A stretch of DNA of 64,000 nucleotides from Betaproteobacteria bacterium. GTDB taxonomy: Bacteria; Pseudomonadota; Gammaproteobacteria; Burkholderiales; Rhodocyclaceae. The translations under genes and the position numbers were made by a program. Location of the stretch: the NCBI GenBank assembly GCA_016705475.1, contig JADIYD010000007.1:184991-248990 (forward strand). Reading direction: 5' to 3'. Positions 54,706 through 64,000 of this stretch are shown piece by piece. The notes below the pieces were generated by a model, which was not told where the DNA came from, searched no databases, and worked only from the letters and a program-made list of their open reading frames with translations. How positions within the stretch are numbered: position 1 is the first letter of the stretch; every line of letters begins with the position of its first letter.

Positions 54706-57632
54706 TCAGTCGCGCAACGAAGCCGACAGATGCGTTCTGAATGCGAGTGGGAAGTCCGGCACACCGTTAGAAACAATGGTGACCGGGGATTGGGCAACTT
54801 CAGTCAGCCGTTTGACGCGCTCCGAAACGTAAAGATTAAGCATTTTGTGGGTTATCCGTCCGAATTGTTGATGTCCGCCTTCCCACCCAGACCTTCGAGG
54901 ATAGCTTTAGTGAATGCGCCATTTCCCCAGTTCGATGACCCGAGCGAATTGCCCGCCAGTTGCAGCCGCAAAGACGATTACTCCACTGCCAGCACTGACA
55001 AATTGTTGACGACAGCGGTTGTGTCGCTTCTGATCGAACGTAGTCCCGTGCCCAGGACATTTCCCCCGCATGGCAGGTGTCAATGAAGAAAGTACTTTAC
55101 CCGGCAGTGAAGCCATATGTTACGAATTTCGGTAAAAATCACAGCTGTGCGCTTGAGCCGTTTGATATCAACATCCTGAGGCAGAAAACAGCAGACGCCA
55201 TCCGCATCATTGACTCCATGCCCTGCCAGGAAAATGACAGCTACATCGCGCGGTGAGTTCAAAGCATCCACTCAAGCCCATCGAGGATATCGTCCTACGG
55301 CATACTGCCGTCCGTCAGCAACGCACGACAACCTTGCGGTAGAGCCCTCCTTCCTGTGTCTTTAAGAATGACGAGAGATCCTGGAACTTTGCCGCGAATT
55401 CCAGTCGGACCGAAGGGTCGCCATAATTGCTGATGCCGATCGCCAGCGATATAGAGGACAGGACGCAGATCTGGTCCGGTTGAGAAATTTTTCGAGTGGA
55501 GACTGCGCGTTTTTTGCGGCAGGGGTAGCTTTGAGCGTGAGGATAGCTTCCGGCGAAAACCATATTTATTTTCCGCAAGAGCAAGGATCGTTGAGTCCCC
55601 GCCGACTAACGGAATCGGTAATTCTTAGATGTTCTCACCGTCGAACCGAGAGATCTTTTTGAGGGAGCAAGCCCCGGAAGTTGGACGAGCGTTCGTTAAT
55701 CCGCGCAATCAGGCGTGTGATCGGTGCCTCGGCGGTTGTGCGTACCAAGGCGCAGGGTGGTGACCGACTGCCGGATGCCGTATTTACCTCTCATCTGGGG
55801 GCTAGGATGCGTAGTTTAGGTGGCAGGCGATTCTCGAGTTGCTGTTGTCGCACCCCGGGCGACCACCTTTCACGGGAAATGGCTGCAAGCGCAGATTCGG
55901 CACTGCCTTTGGCAATAATCTCAGGGATCAGATCAGGTCGGTAATATTCGGCCCGAAAGCGATATTGATAGAAATCAGCCGCCTGGCTCTCGCCACGATC
56001 AAGCTGCCACCCAATGAGATCTCTCCCGCGCTGGCGGCGAAATATCCGGTTGCGTCCAAGCGACCCAACGGCGCCCATCTGGGTGGGGGAAAAGGGCCAT
56101 TGCTCACCGCCATCCTGTACCTGTACCAGCGCAGGGTACCATCGCCAAAGCGGCAACGACCCAGCGTCCATCATTGCTCAGATTGATCTGCCAAGGGGTG
56201 CTTCGCGCTGGAACCCTCCAGGGTTCCCGGAGCCGCCCGATCGAGCAGAACAAGGTTTTGACTTGTGGCAATTGCGATTGTGTCTCCGTTACGGGAAACT
56301 GCGGCCGAAAGTGATAATCACCGGCGCCAAGATTGACTGTCTTGCCGCTGATTTGGGGAAGCTGGCGCTCAAACCAGTTTTCGACGACCGTTTTCCCGCC
56401 TTTGTCCGAGGTGCCGTCCATTCCTTCCCGGCTTTGTCCAGCCCATTTGGCGGATATCGTAGGGCATCGATAGGTCCGATGGCATGCTGCCAAACATCAA
56501 TGCACTAGCGTCTGTCGATAGCTGGAACCGACTACGCTGGTTGCGAAAGTCCAACCCTTACTCTGGCGATCGGGAACAGCGGGTTTGCCAGTTGGAGCAA
56601 GCATTCTCCATGCCAGGGTCGGCTGCAACGTAGAGAAGCTGACCACCGGTGGTCGCCTGAAGGCCCGTAATCGTATTGCCGGTTACTGGGATGCATCAGC
56701 GACTGCATCTTTCATCAGGCCAGATGCAAACCGCGAAATGACCTTGTTGGTCTGTCCAACTGCCACCAGCAAATAGTCGTTTCCATCAACGGACTGCAAG
56801 CAACCGCGTTGAATCCGCGGGTCGAATCGACCGCCGGTGGCGACAGAATACGTTCTAACTTGAGCGTAACGGGGTCGATCAGAGCGATGGTTGCCTGGTC
56901 CGTGGCGCCAACCGCAAGACGTTTCCCATCCGGTGAAATGCCATGCCGTGCGAAAACTTACTCCCGCCAGAATGTCGCTCGTGAGCAAGCGCAGGCCCGA
57001 AGTCTCCGAATTTGTATGTTCGAAGGTAGCTGTTTGGCGGCACTGACTACCAAGCGCTGGCCATCGGACGACCATACGCTGGAATTGACTTGCCACAAAG
57101 TTGGCGTCCCCTGAAGTTCTCGCATACCTGCCATCGATCGCCGCTAGAAAACACCTGAATAACCATGTCTGCCCCAAAGACCAACGACCAACAACCTGCC
57201 ATCCGGAGAAAACGCCAGTGGGTAATAGCATCGGCAGACCAGCTATCCGGGGAAGTAACAGTGCCGTCGCACGGCTGAACAGATAAATATCGTTGCTTGC
57301 AGACCATCCAGCCGCGTCAGCCCATGCCGTCCCGTCAGGCAGCATGGTGACAGCAACAGTTTTCCGTTGTTACCAGCATCGGACGGGGGCGAAAGATGGA
57401 AAGGAGGGCGCCACCACGGCATCCCAAACTCGAGCAGTCTTATCTTCCAGAGGCAGTGACTACGAAGCGCCCATTGGCGAGAGTCGATGCTTGCCGCCCG
57501 AATTGCAGCGGTATGACTGCCTGTTTCTCGGCGCAGTTGCGGCGATGTATTGATATCTCCCGCAAACGTTGAGGTTACGAGAAGTAACCATACAACAAGG
57601 CGATGCCGCGACACCTCCAGTTTGCCCGGCAT
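54706..57632 (-). pseudogene. WD40-repeat plus caspase-like (C14) protein, multiply frameshifted
   Basis: The start MPGKLEVSRHRLVVWLLLVT looks like a signal peptide. GSHTAAIRAASIDS and, after undoing one inserted G, ASEDKTARVWDAV follow: a WD40 blade. More WD40-like sequence continues to about 55700. The C-terminal third is a caspase fold with DVAVIFLAGHGVNDADG (catalytic His) and, after one shift near 55095, FIDTCHAGNVLGTGL (catalytic Cys). It ends VPDFPLAFRTHLSAS. Together this is about 970 residues. Proteins of this design are thought to be periplasmic or secreted proteases with a sensor propeller; substrate unknown. Boundaries are approximate. Confidence 0.65.
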
Positions 57633-57685
57633 CGACGCAGCCTCTCGAACCGTCCTTTGGCCATCGTTAGTCAATAATGCTGCGA

Positions 57686-58905
57686 TCAGCAGGAGGTTTT
57701 CTTGAAATCGATGCGTTGGTCCACCGCGTCAGAGTCATCGCCCTTCTTGGTGCCGATGATTGCTCGTTTCGAACCATAACCTTGCGCGGAGGAGCGTGAT
57801 GCCAAGGCAGGTTTTACGGCAATCAGCTTCGCGGACAAATTCCGCACGTTGCAGCGAGAGTCGATCATCGAGTTGTTCGGAAGATCCTTTGCGAGTGTGA
57901 CCGGCTACTTCTAGGCAGGAAGTTCTGGCGCTCAGCTTGTGCGGCAATAACGCTCAACCATTTGTTATATGGATATTGGGTCGTGGTGAATGCTGTTGCG
58001 CCTGGCTTAAAATCGAAGCGAATTGACAAACGATCTGCGTTCAACCCCATATTTACCAGATGGCCAAATGACTTCATGGCGCTAGGCTTGTGCCCCAAGT
58101 TCTGGTTATCCAAGTAGATACCGGCATAAACCCGCGCTTTGATTTCCGGCTGGATTTTTTAGTACCGACTCAAATAGCGCTAGTGAGTCCTCATACCGCT
58201 TCTGCTGATATGCTTCCGTGGCTTGTTGATTGTCGACGCAGCAAGTACTGCATCAATGTAGGCCGAATTCGATCGGATCACCGGCCTTGGTGCCTTGGCA
58301 GGTCTTGATATATCCATCTACAGCGTTGTCTCTCGACCACACCGGCATATCACGGAAAAATGGCAACGCAGAGTTGGATCAAAAACCCTCTGGCAAAGAA
58401 CGAGCCATAATCTGCTGATAATCTTTCCTGTCCTCAAGTCCGCCAGCGCAAAGCAACACGGTAGGATTCGCTTGTTCGCCATCCACTTTGGCCCTGGAAG
58501 ATTGATTGGGTAGCCGTGCCAAACCATGATCGGGGTTGAGATTTCGACACAACCCTCGTTGTTGAACGGTTTTACGTCCAGCTGTCTGAAGTTGCTCGGT
58601 ACGATCTCGACTACAGATTTTTCCATCGCATCGGTGGCGACTGGGTGCATACCCGAATTGCCATCGACCAGCGGATCAACAACGAGATTGAACTTTTGAC
58701 TGCGCTGGCAGTTCTGCGTTGGCAAGAAGATCTTGAGCCGCTTTGCGCACCGCTTCTTGATAGGGGGATCGCACATGTGCGACAGAACGCTTGGGGCTGA
58801 GGAGACGTAGCCACGGTGGTCTTGTGACTTGGTGCTTGAGCATCCTGGAAGCGAGTACGCCTAGCAGAATGAAAATGTTTCTAAATGGCGATTATTTTGC
58901 GGCAT
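57686..58905 (-). pseudogene. OmpA-like C-terminal domain envelope protein, multiply frameshifted
   Basis: An N-terminal hydrophobic segment (IFILLGVLAS) is followed by VVDPLVDGNSGMHPVATDAM, a region with TPR-like text (YQQKRYEDSLALFES), and a C-terminal OmpA-type peptidoglycan-binding domain: EVAGHTRKGSSEQLDDRLSL, RAEFV, and DDSDAVDQRIDFKKTSC at the end. Such a protein would tie the neighbouring system to the cell wall, as OmpA-like TagL does in T6SS. The frame changes many times. Exact start uncertain (58905 on the first Met). Confidence 0.6.
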
Positions 58906-59181
58906 TTTGAATTGCTCCAAGGGGAGCATAGGGAACGATTGTGTTATGTCTGACAAAAATGTCAAACCGCATAACGTAAGGGTTTAAGAGATCCAAGTCA
59001 GGAACAAGAAATATACGGTGACATTGGTCGGTATTCTTCAGATAGCCTGAGGATATGACAAGATGATGCGCCTTAAGCTTGTCCACAGATGAACATATTC
59101 GCTTTGTCAAACGTAGCGTTGCTCAAATTGACGATTGTAGTTTGGACTCCTTACTCCGTTAAGGCCCATTTGAGTGTCCAT
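58892..59181 (-). pseudogene. Small hypothetical protein, frameshifted
   Basis: Protein-like text starts MDTQMGLNGV and ends with PDLDLLNPYVMRFDIFVRHN, then TIVPYAPLGAIQNAAK. Its end overlaps the OmpA-like start, so it is part of the operon. About 95 residues; family not recognised. Confidence 0.45.
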
Positions 59182-59183
59182 GT

Positions 59184-60966
59184 TTAACCTTTGAAACAAG
59201 GTAAAATCTTAGATATAAGGATAAGTGATACTGAAATGGTACCGTGGCATTGAAATTTGATATTGCTAGCGAGTTTCCTGATGGTGAACGTGGCAGCTCC
59301 AAATGACTCAGAACACTCTTCGGAGCGGAACTTGTATGCTACTTGCCAGTTGCCAGAAATGGTGACTCGCATCTGAAGTATTGGCAAGTGGGACAAGTTC
59401 TGCTGCTGTGTCGAGCGGGAATCTTGCAAACGGATCAACCTTTCTTTTGACCTGCAGAGTGAAAAGTCTCGAGGGCTGTCAGATACTACGGCCAGAAAGT
59501 GATTGATCCCTGGGGGCCGGCAGCTCATCTCAAGAGTCCAACCCGGTCCCGGCAAATACATCGGCTTGCCAGATTTGGACTCCGGGTTCTTGCGTCCAAT
59601 GCGTTGGGAAACAATAATTGAAACGGTCGCGCTCAGTGCCAACTAAACACATAGAGACAACTGGATCGGAGATGAATATAGGCGGAAGGCGTAAGTGATC
59701 TCGCTGATCTTAACGGTTGCCAGGTTAAGTTCGACAGGTGGACGCTGTGTTCGATCCCCGCCCGTCGAACATCTGATCGAGCGCGTCCACTGGGTTGAAT
59801 GGTTTTATTGGTATCGGCACAGCTGCCACAATGGGAGGAGACGGGGGGCGATATTGACTGGGTGTGGCAGTAGCAGTTTGCCGAACTGTTTCAGGCTTTG
59901 AATAAACATGACATACAAACCAGTGCCGGCAAGCACGAGTCCTGTTACTACTAGCCCCGCAAGCATGATGGGGCCATGCCTCCATGCATTTCTAGCTGAT
60001 TGCACTGGAATTACGTCTTGTCATAACCTAATTGGTCCTCCAGGAACCGATACGCAACCAGTCGCGTAAGAGGTGAAACAGACGTTTTGCGGGAAATCTG
60101 CGGCTTATGGACAGCGCCGATTTACGCGCGGTCAATGCCACGCAGGAATTCATCGCTGTAACGACCAACCGCCGCACTAGCTAGTGAACAAGATCATCCT
60201 TATCACGCGCCCTGATTGCCGGAGGGGGGGTCTTGCCCATAATTGCGAAGTAAAACCACCGCTGCACCGAGGCATATAGCTCGGTCCACGCCCCTGTTTC
60301 ATATGCCGACATCTGCGTACTGCTCACCGGGGCACAACTCCGGTTTTTAGAATAACCGTCAATGCCCGAGTCAGTATATTTCACTGCTCACGACACGCCT
60401 AGCAGCGCCGAAGTCCAGTACAAAGCGCCGGCCTTCCGGGAGAGCAAGAGTACGTTGTCAGGTGCGATGTCACGATGAAAGCACTGTTCGCGGTGGATGG
60501 ATTCGAGGGCGTCTAGCAGGGGAGCAGCAGCCTTAGCCATTTCTCATCAGGTGCTGCGTACAGTTGTTTGAGCGATTGTTTCCAGGTCATTCCTTTGCAC
60601 AGGGGCATGACCATGGGCGGTGCCATTCGCTTCCAAAAGCGATATACTTTGACTAGGGAAGGGTGGTCGATCTGAGCGCCAGCCTTATCTATTCAATAAA
60701 ACTGCGCAAGCTGTAGCTTGAAAGGTTTCCGCGTGCCGCCTGATTTCACTGAAACGGCTACACTTTCGTTTCGTGCTGCCAAGGCGGATGGCATATATTC
60801 CTGAGCGCCACAGCGCGGCCAAGAGAATGGTTCAGCGCAAGATAGACAATGCCAAAACCGCCTTCGCCAATAAGACCGGTGATCCTGAATTCGCCAAGCT
60901 TAAAGCTGACGGTGAGAGGTTGTTACTCGAACAGAGTAGCTCTTAGCGTTGAGGGAGCTGGTCCCA
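59184..60966 (-). pseudogene. Membrane Ser/Thr protein kinase with DUF4384-like C-terminus, multiply frameshifted
   Basis: From the start: LGEFRITGLIGEGGFGIVYL is the glycine loop. VALKEYMPSALAARNES appears after adding one A and restores the catalytic Lys. HPSLVKVYRFW, HREQCFHRDIAPDNVLLL (catalytic loop) and FVLDFGAARRV (DFG) follow in different frames, then WTELYA and FAIMGKTPPP. A membrane helix (MLAGLVVTGLVLAGTGLYVM) leads to an outer domain with GKPMYLPGPGWTLEM and FLAVVSDSPRDFS, as in DUF4384. It sits next to tagF and tssM, so a PpkA-like control of the T6SS is the best guess. Frameshifts look like single-base errors. Confidence 0.7.
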
Positions 60967-61065
60967 TTGACTGCCGCTGGAGGATGGTTCTATCGTCGTC
61001 CGGGTTGGTTGGGCATGGTGAATCAGTACTTGGGTTCGTCGTTAGATCTGCGAATAATTCTAATT

Positions 61066-61806
61066 TCATTCTACCGCAGGCCTTTCCAGAGACTTAAAAG
61101 TACGTATACAACTCATCAATGTCGGGGCAAACTGCCGCAGCGCTTGAAGAGGGTGGTCGAATTCGATATGGCACCACCACAGAGTCTTCCCTAGGCAGGC
61201 ATCCGCGAGCGCTTTCAGCGCGCTGAATGACATTATGTTCACAGTGCTGGTTGTTGTAGGCTGATGCCACGGAATGACGTCGTTCGCGACGGAGTCCGCA
61301 GTGCGAGCAAGTCGCAAAATGGCAGTGCGTTGGCGCTTTCTTCGATTTCTGGAAACAGATCCATAAATCGGGGTTTCAGTTCAACCTCCAATTGCTCGAC
61401 AGTGCTGGTCTCGAGCGCGGCAAGCGCCGGTTGTTCGAGTTGATTGATCCAATGGGCGCGCGCCTAGTTCCTCTGCGCTTGCGGGAAGACGCTGCAGTTC
61501 GCCGCAGACCGCTAGTGGAAAATAGCGCCCCACCTTAGTCAACAACGCTGGGTATCAATATTATAAGCGTCCCAGGCTTTGTTTCCACAGACGCCGGGCA
61601 TCAATACAAGAAGCCTCCCAGAGAGGGCAGTGGAGATAGGTTTCTAGCCACGCATTTCCGGGAAGCGTGGAGCGATTCGCCTCCACCACTTTCTGCAGCC
61701 ATGCGTCCCATGAGGTTATGAAAATGTGGGTGGTCGCCGTGACGCGTAATTCTAAGGCCGGAATCTTTTCCATACCATCCAGGAACCTGCGCCCTTCGGC
61801 AGCCAT
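61066..61806 (-). pseudogene. tagF: TagF/ImpM-like T6SS accessory protein, multiply frameshifted
   Basis: The start MAAEGRR-VPGWYGKIPALG is assembled from two frames, then ITSWDAWLQKVVEANRSTLP and NAWLETYLHCPLW, the N-terminal signature of TagF/ImpM. Later text (CLGKTLWW) fits the end of the domain. TagF represses or tunes T6SS firing after translation. It starts about ten bases after the tssM end. Length about 245 residues once repaired. Confidence 0.65.
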
Positions 61807-61812
61807 AATAAA

Positions 61813-64000
61813 CCATAATCGTCCAGGGCACTGGAACAACCTGAAGTTTCAATCGAAATACCGCACGCTACTGGCTATGACTTCAAATGTTGCTTTGCGT
61901 CCCTCGATTGTACAGCGTGACGCGGAAGCCGCTCGGGGTTGCTCGGTGGTATCAATCTGGGAGACGTGACGGAACATCGTGAAAGCGGTCACGGACCTTC
62001 GGAATACCATACCTTCAGCGCCCGCCTGGGTTTGAGGGTGATTTGCAATCGAACTTGAGCACTTCCCTTCGGGCCCGGCCACCGGACGGAAGCTGGCACC
62101 AGGCCCATGGCTATACCTAATAACTCCGACCTCGTCAACGTCCAGTGTGAACTGGTTTATCGTTCCGTCCATTTCACGGCTTGAATTCGAGCCGCATTCC
62201 GACGCCACGTCCGCCGCCGCGGAAGTAAGTGTCGCGAATTACTGGCAGTACGCTGGAACTGCGGTAGGTTGCGGAACTGTCACCCGCGGAGACTCCGCCG
62301 ACCCGCTTGAAACTCCATGGTTTGCCAGAGGTATCCTTGCCAAACGGGCCCAAGCAGTTTTTCTGAAGAACCCCGTCAATTAAGCCACCTGGGCAAACAA
62401 GCGAGCGAAATCGTCCTGCGTAACGTCCCGGATTGCTGCTGCGTACAAGGGATAGCAACAACGATGGCTTGCCTGCAGAAATCGCCGATTGAATCCAGGA
62501 AATACTTCGCGCTTAGGTTACGCGGAGTGGCTCCAAGCGCTTGACTGGCACCCGCAGGCAAGAGTTTGTAACATGGAGCGTGCATGGGTTCGAGCCGTGC
62601 GCGTGGCCTTGATTTGTTACACCTCGCTTCGCGGTAGCGTGGTGTTGCCGGCCTTGATTGCCGTCTCGGTGGCACTTTAGCTGGGCGCAATGTCATTGAT
62701 CAACACCATCGCGCCGTCAACGGCAGTGTTGTCCTGGCGCAGCTTCATTAAACGAAGCACTAAATGCTGTCGAACCTATTATCATCGTTCCTGGATTTTG
62801 CTCTCCGGCTTCAGAAGACGGATCGCTTTCCTCCCAGAATTCCCAGCCAATTGCTCGCGGGTATCTTTGTTTTGCTCGTGGCTTTCCGGCGACTATGTTT
62901 TCCGCCGCCGATTCGTCTGCCTGGGAGCGGCTTTCACCACCGTTGTTCTGCCGTGCCACCGCGCTGGAAGGAATAGCGGCAGGGGGAATCGGGAGCAGAC
63001 ATGATGCGAGCAAGTTGAATGCTTTGTTGCAACAATGGAACGTATGAGCTTCACATCCGCCAGGAAACTTTCCCAAATTCCTTGCGTATTCCTGAAGATA
63101 AAGTCGCCGAACTTGACTCATCAGCTTCATCAGGGCGCCAGAATCATTCACAATCGACGGGGGAGTGCATTGTTTCACTAATCCCCCTAAAGCGCATCCA
63201 CCCTGTTCCTCCGCCAGTTGTTAACACATGGTCATTCTTTGATGAACACCAAGGAAAGCCGTCATATGTGAATAATCCGGGGATACTTTGGTCGCGGATT
63301 CTTAATAGCCTGTTCAAAGACTAGCGGCCCGCCAAACAGTCCGGCTGCTTGACTGCCTAAACCCTGGAATGTTTATGCTGACACCCCGCCGCTTGAGACA
63401 ATTATAAACTCCTTGCTCTAATGGATATTCCGCAAGCATCTTCACGAACATTTGTGCACAAGACTGGTGTCCTTTGGGATCATGAGAGCGAGTTAAAGCT
63501 TCTGACCAGAGCATCGAGATGGGGCTAACAGCTTCGGTGCGCTGCTCAACCAGCGCTTCGCGAGCGCGTAAGCGACGCTCCCAATGGGCTGTGAATCCAA
63601 AGCTTTCAGCGCATTCTCTATTGAGATCACTATCGAAAATCATATCGTAGGTTAAAAAGGTTTCGCAGGCCAATTCCAGATTGTCTCGGCTGTGTAGCCT
63701 GCAAAATTGCTCCCAATGCGATAGGTTAGCTTTTGAAGAAAAGCATCATGCAGGCGTGTTGGTATGTTGCATTTGAAGCAGATGACGCTTGATACCTGAA
63801 ATAGTCCAAACCCCATGGACGACCAAGGAACGCTGTCGGTAAGTTACAAAGAAGGTTGAGTTTGTTCGCGAATCGACTTCAATACCGGGAGCAAGCTTAA
63901 CTGCGTCTGCGGATGGCAACGGGTAACGCTTTCGGCTAATGCCTGACAGCAGAAGTCTTGGCTTCTTACTTCTTCAATGTATATCCGATTGCGAGAGTAA
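61813..64000 (-). pseudogene. tssM: TssM (IcmF) of a type VI secretion system, partial and multiply frameshifted
   Basis: The gene enters from the right edge. Ordered fragments are AHWERRLRAREALVEQRTEA, LAEYPLEQGVYNCLKRRGVS, SQVRRLYLQEYAR-WEKFLAD, CPGGLIDGVLQKN-FGKDTSG, INQFTLDVDEVGVIRYSHGP, TAFTMFRHVSQIDTT and FQCPGRL at the end. This is the periplasmic C-terminal half of IcmF/TssM, which forms the T6SS membrane complex with TssJ and TssL. The N-terminal membrane and ATPase parts lie beyond the window. Many single-base frame changes are needed. Confidence 0.7.

Overview
The window is bacterial, and its gene content points to a betaproteobacterium close to Dechloromonas/Azonexus (Rhodocyclales). 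The grounds are a periplasmic nitrate reductase tail (napB-napC), a complete division/cell-wall (dcw) cluster running mraZ to lpxC and on to secA-argJ, the rpe-gph-trpE order, and high-GC codon use. This placement is inference from gene order and protein character; no 16S or tRNA gene was seen. No CRISPR array was seen.

Layout. 1-5.8 kb: napB (partial), napC, an HU protein, a small proline/glycine-rich protein, a UbiH-family hydroxylase, dsbC and a membrane PAS-GGDEF cyclase. 6.0-23.7 kb: the dcw operon with a canonical promoter and MraZ boxes, mostly overlapping genes, a continuous FtsI-MurE reading frame, no murB, and a dyad-flanked lpxC promoter. 23.7-29.3 kb: a small membrane protein, a DUF721 protein, an M23 peptidase, secA and argJ.

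29.3-38.8 kb: a 9.5-kb integrative element inserted exactly at the 3' end of argJ. It is bounded by a 17-bp att duplication (16/17 identical) and separates argJ from the AI-2E-family permease gene that probably followed it directly. It carries a P4-type integrase, an AlpA-like regulator, replication genes (an O-like protein and a DnaB/RecA-fold ATPase), a scaffold-like and an internal-virion-like protein, several unknown small genes, and a divergent control region with operator-like repeats. No terminase, portal, major capsid or tail gene is visible, so it is either a cut-down podovirus-like prophage or a phage-satellite-like element.

38.8-49.3 kb: permease, methyltransferase, apaG, rpe, gph, a trp leader peptide with four Trp codons, trpE, a PAP2 phosphatase with two polyprenyl-type glycosyltransferases (possibly lipid A or envelope decoration), and a TPR/SPINDLY-type O-GlcNAc-transferase-like gene. 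49.5-52.2 kb: remains of a second integrase related to the first, convergent with a broken integrase-domain gene. 54.7-64 kb, minus strand: a type VI secretion locus read from the right edge as tssM, tagF, a Ser/Thr kinase with a DUF4384-like tail, an unknown small gene, an OmpA-like protein and a WD40-caspase protein.

Frameshifts are rare to about 45 kb, appear in every large gene from 45.6 kb on, and become very dense after 50 kb. Where they can be resolved, many are single-base changes in homopolymer runs that restore catalytic residues when undone. This looks more like falling sequence quality toward a contig end than natural decay, so right-hand gene boundaries are approximate.
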